In this document: positions 59,402 to 64,000 of the stretch, in pieces
Layout: each line of letters opens with the position of its first letter
Position numbering within the stretch: the first letter of the stretch is position 1
Source of the DNA: Christensenellaceae bacterium Phil1
GTDB lineage: Bacteria; Bacillota; Clostridia; Christensenellales; CAG-138
Direction of reading: 5' to 3'
NCBI GenBank assembly: GCA_001940855.1
Contig: MSGS01000009.1
Coordinates: forward strand, 1 to 64,000
DNA: 64,000 bases
Made by a program: the position numbers and the translations under genes
The notes under the pieces: generated by a model
Told to the model about the DNA's origin: nothing
Seen by the model: only the letters and a program-made list of their open reading frames with translations
Database searches by the model: none

Positions 59402-60109
59402 TCATGGATTCTTCTTCAACATACGAGCACGCTTCTTCAATAGGCGTACCAGTCTCCAGCGATCAATACGCTTGGGCATCTTTTGATAAATCTCTCGATA
59501 ATCTGCTTCTTCCGGAATCCAACGTCCGTTTTGAGTAATGCTATGCCCATCAAGCAGATGAAGGAAGAAAGAGGCCTCGATAATCACGGAAATAGAATTG
59601 CTTACACCGGAGCCAATATGATTGTGTTGGTACAGATTACGAGGCCCCTGAAAGAATCCCATAAGCATATGCCTGATGCCGTCCTGCTCATTGCGCTCAG
59701 ATTCGTTTTTCAGATCATTGATTGCAATAAGGGGAGCCCTCTTTATTTCACCGGTTTGCTTGTCTATTTCAAAAGAAAGCGCTCTTGTTGCCAAATCGAA
59801 TCCATGCGAATCCAAGCCTGACTTCTTTTTGAGATAACTCTCCACAGCCACAAAAGCTTCACGTGCTGCTGATTCAAACTCCGATTTATATATGAGTTGT
59901 ACCGCATCCGATAACGCTGCGTGGATATTGTATACCTCAAAAAATCCTTTGAGCTTCTTTAGCGAATATGGCATTAAACTGCCGCAACAAGGACAGAATG
60001 TGAAATCATAAAAGTCAAACCCATATGTTCCGTCGTTATATTCCCTAAGTTGCTTTCTTCTGGGCGGAAGAGAACACCCATTAGGACAAGCGTATTCTTT
60101 TCTCCTCAT
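59402..60109 (-). CDS. TIGR02391/Ymh-like protein with N-terminal zinc ribbon; HEPN-like RNLYQH motif
   Basis: ACPNGCS...CPCCGSLMPY; EFESAAREAFVAVESYLKKKSG; MGFFQGPRNLYQHNHIGS. Confidence 0.75.
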   Translation of the reverse strand: MRRKEYACPNGCSLPPRRKQLREYNDGTYGFDFYDFTFCPCCGSLMPYSLKKLKGFFEVYNIHAALSDAVQLIYKSEFESAAREAFVAVESYLKKKSGLDSHGFDLATRALSFEIDKQTGEIKRAPLIAINDLKNESERNEQDGIRHMLMGFFQGPRNLYQHNHIGSGVSNSISVIIEASFFLHLLDGHSITQNGRWIPEEADYREIYQKMPKRIDRWRLVRLLKKRARMLKKNP

Positions 60110-60163
60110 TGCGGCTCACCTCATTTTATTCAGCATCACAGGGATTCTCTTTTGGGCGATGCC

Positions 60164-61018
60164 TTAAGTACAGTTGTCTTTTAGTACAGCCGATAACCAC
60201 GGACTCTCGTCTGTATACCCTTGCAGTACATCGATGACGTGCTTATCGGTTGTCATCGCAAATACAAATGGCGCAATATGATGCGATGACAATACGGCTT
60301 TAAACTCATCACCTTCACGAATTTCTTTGGGCGGAATAGTGTTTTCGTTTAAGTTGTGTGTTTTCTGTGGTGGTGGATTCTTATATACCAACCATGCAAT
60401 TTCGTAAGAAATTGTACTTTCACACCATTGCCCCATTAAGTTTTTAAAAAACACACGAATAATAAGTTTAGCACCGGTATAATGATGATAGCTAGGATTT
60501 GTTCTGATGCGTTCCCAGTTTTTTTCTGAGGCTTTTCTTAGTTCGCAAATCAACGCCTTGACTTCGGAGGTTTCAAAATGGATATTAATATCCGTCTCCT
60601 CTTCTGCTGATAATGCTTGTGTAAAACCTGGGAGTAAAGATGCTGGAAGCAACTTTTTATTCCCGGCAGAATCCTCCGAAAACTGCAATTCAATATCGGC
60701 TAACGTATAAACATTAATTGCGGGCGAATCACCAACATTTCTAAGCTTGATTGTAAATCCCAGCTGCATACGGGTATAGTCCGTGGTATCCCAAGCAGAT
60801 CCACATGAATCAGTTACATATGGAACAATACACGGTTGCTTATCTATTTTCATTTGTTTCGCAACGAGCTCTGCTGATTCCTTAGCGTAATTTGCTTGAC
60901 GCTTGGTGTGTCCAACATAAATGATCGTGACAACAACCATAATCAGCGAAGAAAGCAGAGATAGTACTCCTGCATAGTCACTGTTGATGATTTTTATAAA
61001 TTCCAGCATCTTTTTCAC
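60164..61018 (-). CDS. Unknown membrane-anchored 284-aa protein (probable start ATG 61009)
   Basis: N-terminal TM AGVLSLLSSLIMVVVTIIYVG then soluble domain; follows hsdS closely. Confidence 0.65.
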   Translation of the reverse strand: MKKMLEFIKIINSDYAGVLSLLSSLIMVVVTIIYVGHTKRQANYAKESAELVAKQMKIDKQPCIVPYVTDSCGSAWDTTDYTRMQLGFTIKLRNVGDSPAINVYTLADIELQFSEDSAGNKKLLPASLLPGFTQALSAEEETDINIHFETSEVKALICELRKASEKNWERIRTNPSYHHYTGAKLIIRVFFKNLMGQWCESTISYEIAWLVYKNPPPQKTHNLNENTIPPKEIREGDEFKAVLSSHHIAPFVFAMTTDKHVIDVLQGYTDESPWLSAVLKDNCT

Positions 61019-61047
61019 CTCATTTCAGCCGTTCACACAACGGCAGG
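61007..61047 (-). repeat. Copy B of repeat, at the authentic hsdS 3' end
   Basis: Minus strand CTGCCGTTGTGTGAACGGCTGAAATGAGGTGAAAAAGATG. Confidence 0.85.
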
Positions 61048-62477
61048 ATTCCTTCCAGTTTGGCGACGATACGATTTTGCTCGGCCAGAGGAGGGAGCGG
61101 AATCAAAACATTACCCAATTCTTTTGCGGGTAATTGTCTCACAGCTGTTCCGGTTACCTTAGAATCAATATACCTAAGGTAAAATGGGGAAGCCAGAAAA
61201 CTTGCCATATAGTGACAAAGCGCTGTATTTATGCATCGAATAATAACCATTTGAGCACAAATAAATCCTGTATGGTGCTGTTCGTCCGCAACAAACAATG
61301 CACACTTACCGACCGAACCACGCAGTAAACAGATAAAGTCTTTGTCTTGTAATTTGCCATTTCCAAGTTCAGCAAACTTCTCCATAGATATGTAGCGTAC
61401 ATTATCGAATGACATTACTGCATCACACATATCTTTTGCTCCGAAAAACGGTACGCCAAAATCAACATAATCCTTCTCAACTGGATATTTGCCACTGCGG
61501 TCTCCGTTTTCTAATATTGCAATCTGAGATAGTCTAACCCATTTCCAACTCTCAGGAATGTCAAACGGAATCTCATCCTCTGCAATTTCAGCCAACGGTT
61601 TTTCCTTTTTGATTGTGCCTTCTTTGATCAGTCGCTTTTTTTCTTCCTGAATCTGCCGATATAGTTCTTCACCGGTTCCTTCTTCCGATCTTTGATCCAC
61701 AAGCTTACCTTGGATGGCATATTGCAGAATGGACTTCTTCATATCCTCCGGGAACTTGGCGTTAAACTGCTCCAGCTTCTCATAGGAAGCAGCATAGCGG
61801 TCAACCAAAGGGAGGAGTTCTTCAATCTTGGCAACGATGCGCTGTAGCTCGTTTAACGGTGCCAATGGAATCATCAAGTTGGCGATGCTTTTACTATTCA
61901 AGGTTTTTCCCTTAATAGCATTTTTACTATCTCCCCATTGGGTGACAATCGGGAGAATGTAGAACAAATAGTCTCTAAAATAATTCTCAGTATCTACATA
62001 TGGATAAATCGAGATTATCGCCTCGTTATGAACAGCATCAATATCCAATATGGAAGTTCTTCCAACTGTGAGTTTAAAGCTCATAAGCAAGGTTCCTTTA
62101 GTTGAGATACCTCCAAATTTTTCTTCCAGTGCTTTTTGAGATACCATTTCTTTTGTGTAACTGATATGGCCATAATCTTTCATATCAGAGATTGAAACCC
62201 AGTGAATATCATTCTGCCACCAAACGGGTTCAGCTCTTGGTGGAGTTTTGCCCATTGAGCAATCCACCAATTCTCCAAATTTACACCATTTCCAAGAAGA
62301 TGGAATATCGAAAGGAATTTCTTCCTCCACTATAGGTGTCACGTTTTTGTTCGGTTTCGAGACTTGTTGCATTTTGCAAAAAAGATCCTCGCCTGTACCA
62401 TCCTCTGGCTTTTGTTCTACGAGCTTGCCTTGCATAGCGTACTTCAGAATACTTGCCTTTAACTGTTGGGGGGTCAT
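61020..62477 (-). CDS. hsdS: Type I restriction-modification specificity subunit HsdS
   Basis: Two TRDs with repeated SILKYAMQGKLVEQ / SILQYAIQGKLVDQ and LQRIVAKIEELLPLVDRY / QNRIVAKLEGILPLCERLK. Confidence 0.95.
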   Translation of the reverse strand: MTPQQLKASILKYAMQGKLVEQKPEDGTGEDLFCKMQQVSKPNKNVTPIVEEEIPFDIPSSWKWCKFGELVDCSMGKTPPRAEPVWWQNDIHWVSISDMKDYGHISYTKEMVSQKALEEKFGGISTKGTLLMSFKLTVGRTSILDIDAVHNEAIISIYPYVDTENYFRDYLFYILPIVTQWGDSKNAIKGKTLNSKSIANLMIPLAPLNELQRIVAKIEELLPLVDRYAASYEKLEQFNAKFPEDMKKSILQYAIQGKLVDQRSEEGTGEELYRQIQEEKKRLIKEGTIKKEKPLAEIAEDEIPFDIPESWKWVRLSQIAILENGDRSGKYPVEKDYVDFGVPFFGAKDMCDAVMSFDNVRYISMEKFAELGNGKLQDKDFICLLRGSVGKCALFVADEQHHTGFICAQMVIIRCINTALCHYMASFLASPFYLRYIDSKVTGTAVRQLPAKELGNVLIPLPPLAEQNRIVAKLEGILPLCERLK

Positions 62478-63994
62478 TCTGTTACACCTCCCGGCAGCAA
62501 TGCTTCCAGCTCTGCAAGCACCTTGTCGATTTCGGCATTGAGGGCGGTTCGTCTCTCCTGATACTCTCTGATCGTATCAAGTGGATCGAGAACTTCTTCT
62601 TCCTCATGAGGATAACCGCAGAAATCGATGTTGCATCCCTGTTCATTCAGCAGATAATCAGCGGTATATTTCTGCGCCTTAAAATATTCGCCGTCGGAAA
62701 TTACCTCTCTGTTGTTCCACCAAGCAATACAATCATCAAAGTGCTTTAACTCCATCGGCTTGGTTTTGGAAAAGTGCTTTCTGTCAGACGGAATATCCAC
62801 TCTATAGAACCATGTTTCTGTTGTCTGCTTTGTGTTATCGAAGAACAACAGATTGGTGGTAATGGAAGTATAGGGACTGAACACGGAGCCGGGCAGTCTG
62901 ACAAGGGTGTGCAGGTTAAACTCGCCAATGAGCTTTTTCTTGATATTCACTTTCGCATTGTCCAGACCGAACAAGAAACCATCAGGCACGACAACAGCAG
63001 CTCTGCCGTTTTTCTTCAAACGGTACAGGATCACCGACATGAACAGATCGGCGGTCTCAGAGCTTGCCAGATCATCGGGGAAGAATCCCTGAATGGACTT
63101 GTCCTCATGTCCGCCATAAGGAGGGTTCATCAGAATCACATCGAACTTATCATCATCCGTATAGTCCAAAAGATTATGCTTCAGCGAGTTCGTGTGATAG
63201 ATGTTTGGAACCTCAATGTCATGTAGCAGCATATTGGTTACGCAGAGCAGATACGGGAACGGCTTTTTCTCGACTCCGTAAATGCTGTCATCAAGCTGCT
63301 TTTGAGCAGAAGTATCGGTTACCTGCTTGGATAACTGTCCAAGCCAGGAAGTAATAAAGCCACCCGTACCGCAAGCGAAGTCAGCCATCTTTTCTCCCAG
63401 TTTCGGCTTGATCATCAGCGCCATGAACTCGGTAACTGCTCTCGGCGTGTAAAACTCACCGGAGGAACCGGCAGACTGCAATTCTCTCAGAATTTCTTCA
63501 TAGACAAAACCGAAAGCATGACTTTCCTTGACATCATCAAATTCGATTTCATCAATGACATCAATGACCTGACGGAGATAAACGCCGTCCTTCATGTAGT
63601 TATTAGCATCCTCAAAGGTCGATTTCACGATTGCTTTCTTTATCGGAGTGTCAGGTGTAACCTTGATACCCTCATAGACAATCGTGTCGCCTTCTTTTAC
63701 ATCATTGCCTTTCAGCACCGGGAACAAGGTGTTGTTGACGAAATTCAGCAGCTTATCTCCGGTCATAGCGTGACCGTTGCTGTCTGCCTTTGCCCAATTT
63801 CTCCATCTGAGGTCTTCGGGAATTATGGATTCGTAGTTGTCCTCATTCAGTTCCCAATCGTCTTCTTTGGCATCATAGACTTTCAGGAAGAGCATCCATA
63901 CTATCTGCTCAATTCGCTGAGCATCGCCGTTGATACCTGCGTCCATGCGCATAATATCACGGATTCTTTTTATAAAACCTGACTGCATCGCCAT
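62474..63994 (-). CDS. hsdM: Type I N6-adenine DNA methyltransferase HsdM
   Basis: EFYTPRAVTEFM, FACGTGGFITSWL, ILMNPPYGGHED; 4-nt overlap with hsdS. Confidence 0.96.
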   Translation of the reverse strand: MAMQSGFIKRIRDIMRMDAGINGDAQRIEQIVWMLFLKVYDAKEDDWELNEDNYESIIPEDLRWRNWAKADSNGHAMTGDKLLNFVNNTLFPVLKGNDVKEGDTIVYEGIKVTPDTPIKKAIVKSTFEDANNYMKDGVYLRQVIDVIDEIEFDDVKESHAFGFVYEEILRELQSAGSSGEFYTPRAVTEFMALMIKPKLGEKMADFACGTGGFITSWLGQLSKQVTDTSAQKQLDDSIYGVEKKPFPYLLCVTNMLLHDIEVPNIYHTNSLKHNLLDYTDDDKFDVILMNPPYGGHEDKSIQGFFPDDLASSETADLFMSVILYRLKKNGRAAVVVPDGFLFGLDNAKVNIKKKLIGEFNLHTLVRLPGSVFSPYTSITTNLLFFDNTKQTTETWFYRVDIPSDRKHFSKTKPMELKHFDDCIAWWNNREVISDGEYFKAQKYTADYLLNEQGCNIDFCGYPHEEEEVLDPLDTIREYQERRTALNAEIDKVLAELEALLPGGVTE

Positions 63995-64000
63995 AATTAA

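Noticed and set aside
1-64000. CRISPR array or rRNA operon
   Set aside because: No regularly spaced 25-40-nt repeats with unique spacers and no rRNA-like sequence seen; only one tRNA found.

Overview
The window is mostly an ordinary Firmicutes/Clostridia-type chromosome with accessory segments at or near both ends. (1) ~1-4.33 kb is the right end of an integrative element: DUF6076-like protein, a decayed sigma-like gene, TnpW-like ORF, TnpX-type large serine recombinase and a second serine-recombinase N-terminal fragment. It stops next to a tRNA-Val(CAC) and that tRNA's own terminator. (2) ~4.4-53.6 kb is core chromosome: PadR/DUF4097, recO, MATE, rex, LysR, a sensory plus trimeric bifurcating [FeFe]-hydrogenase cluster, Fe-ADH, NfnAB, lon-engB, an NCS2 permease, tig-clpP-clpX, lonB, dinB-yolD, tldD/E, tdh-kbl and psuK-psuG. 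(3) A low-GC DUF262/HNH gene lies at ~53.6-55.0 kb. (4) ~56.5-64 kb is a low-GC type I restriction-modification locus (hsdM-hsdS, no hsdR in the window). It carries three accessory genes downstream on the same strand: a TM protein, a Ymh/HEPN-like protein and a 656-aa coiled-coil/TM protein. Most interesting: the end of hsdS (encoding LPLCERLK-stop plus SD plus start codon) recurs just before the 656-aa gene, with only synonymous differences in the codons, so the intervening two-gene block looks like modular cargo; a putative pyrBI-like leader-peptide attenuator precedes the NCS2 permease; four 6-bp cores at exact 14-bp spacing overlap the -35 region of the Fe-ADH promoter; and a kinase-like/phosphatase pair brackets the sensory hydrogenase. 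All calls come from reading the sequence and ORF translations; no database search was run.
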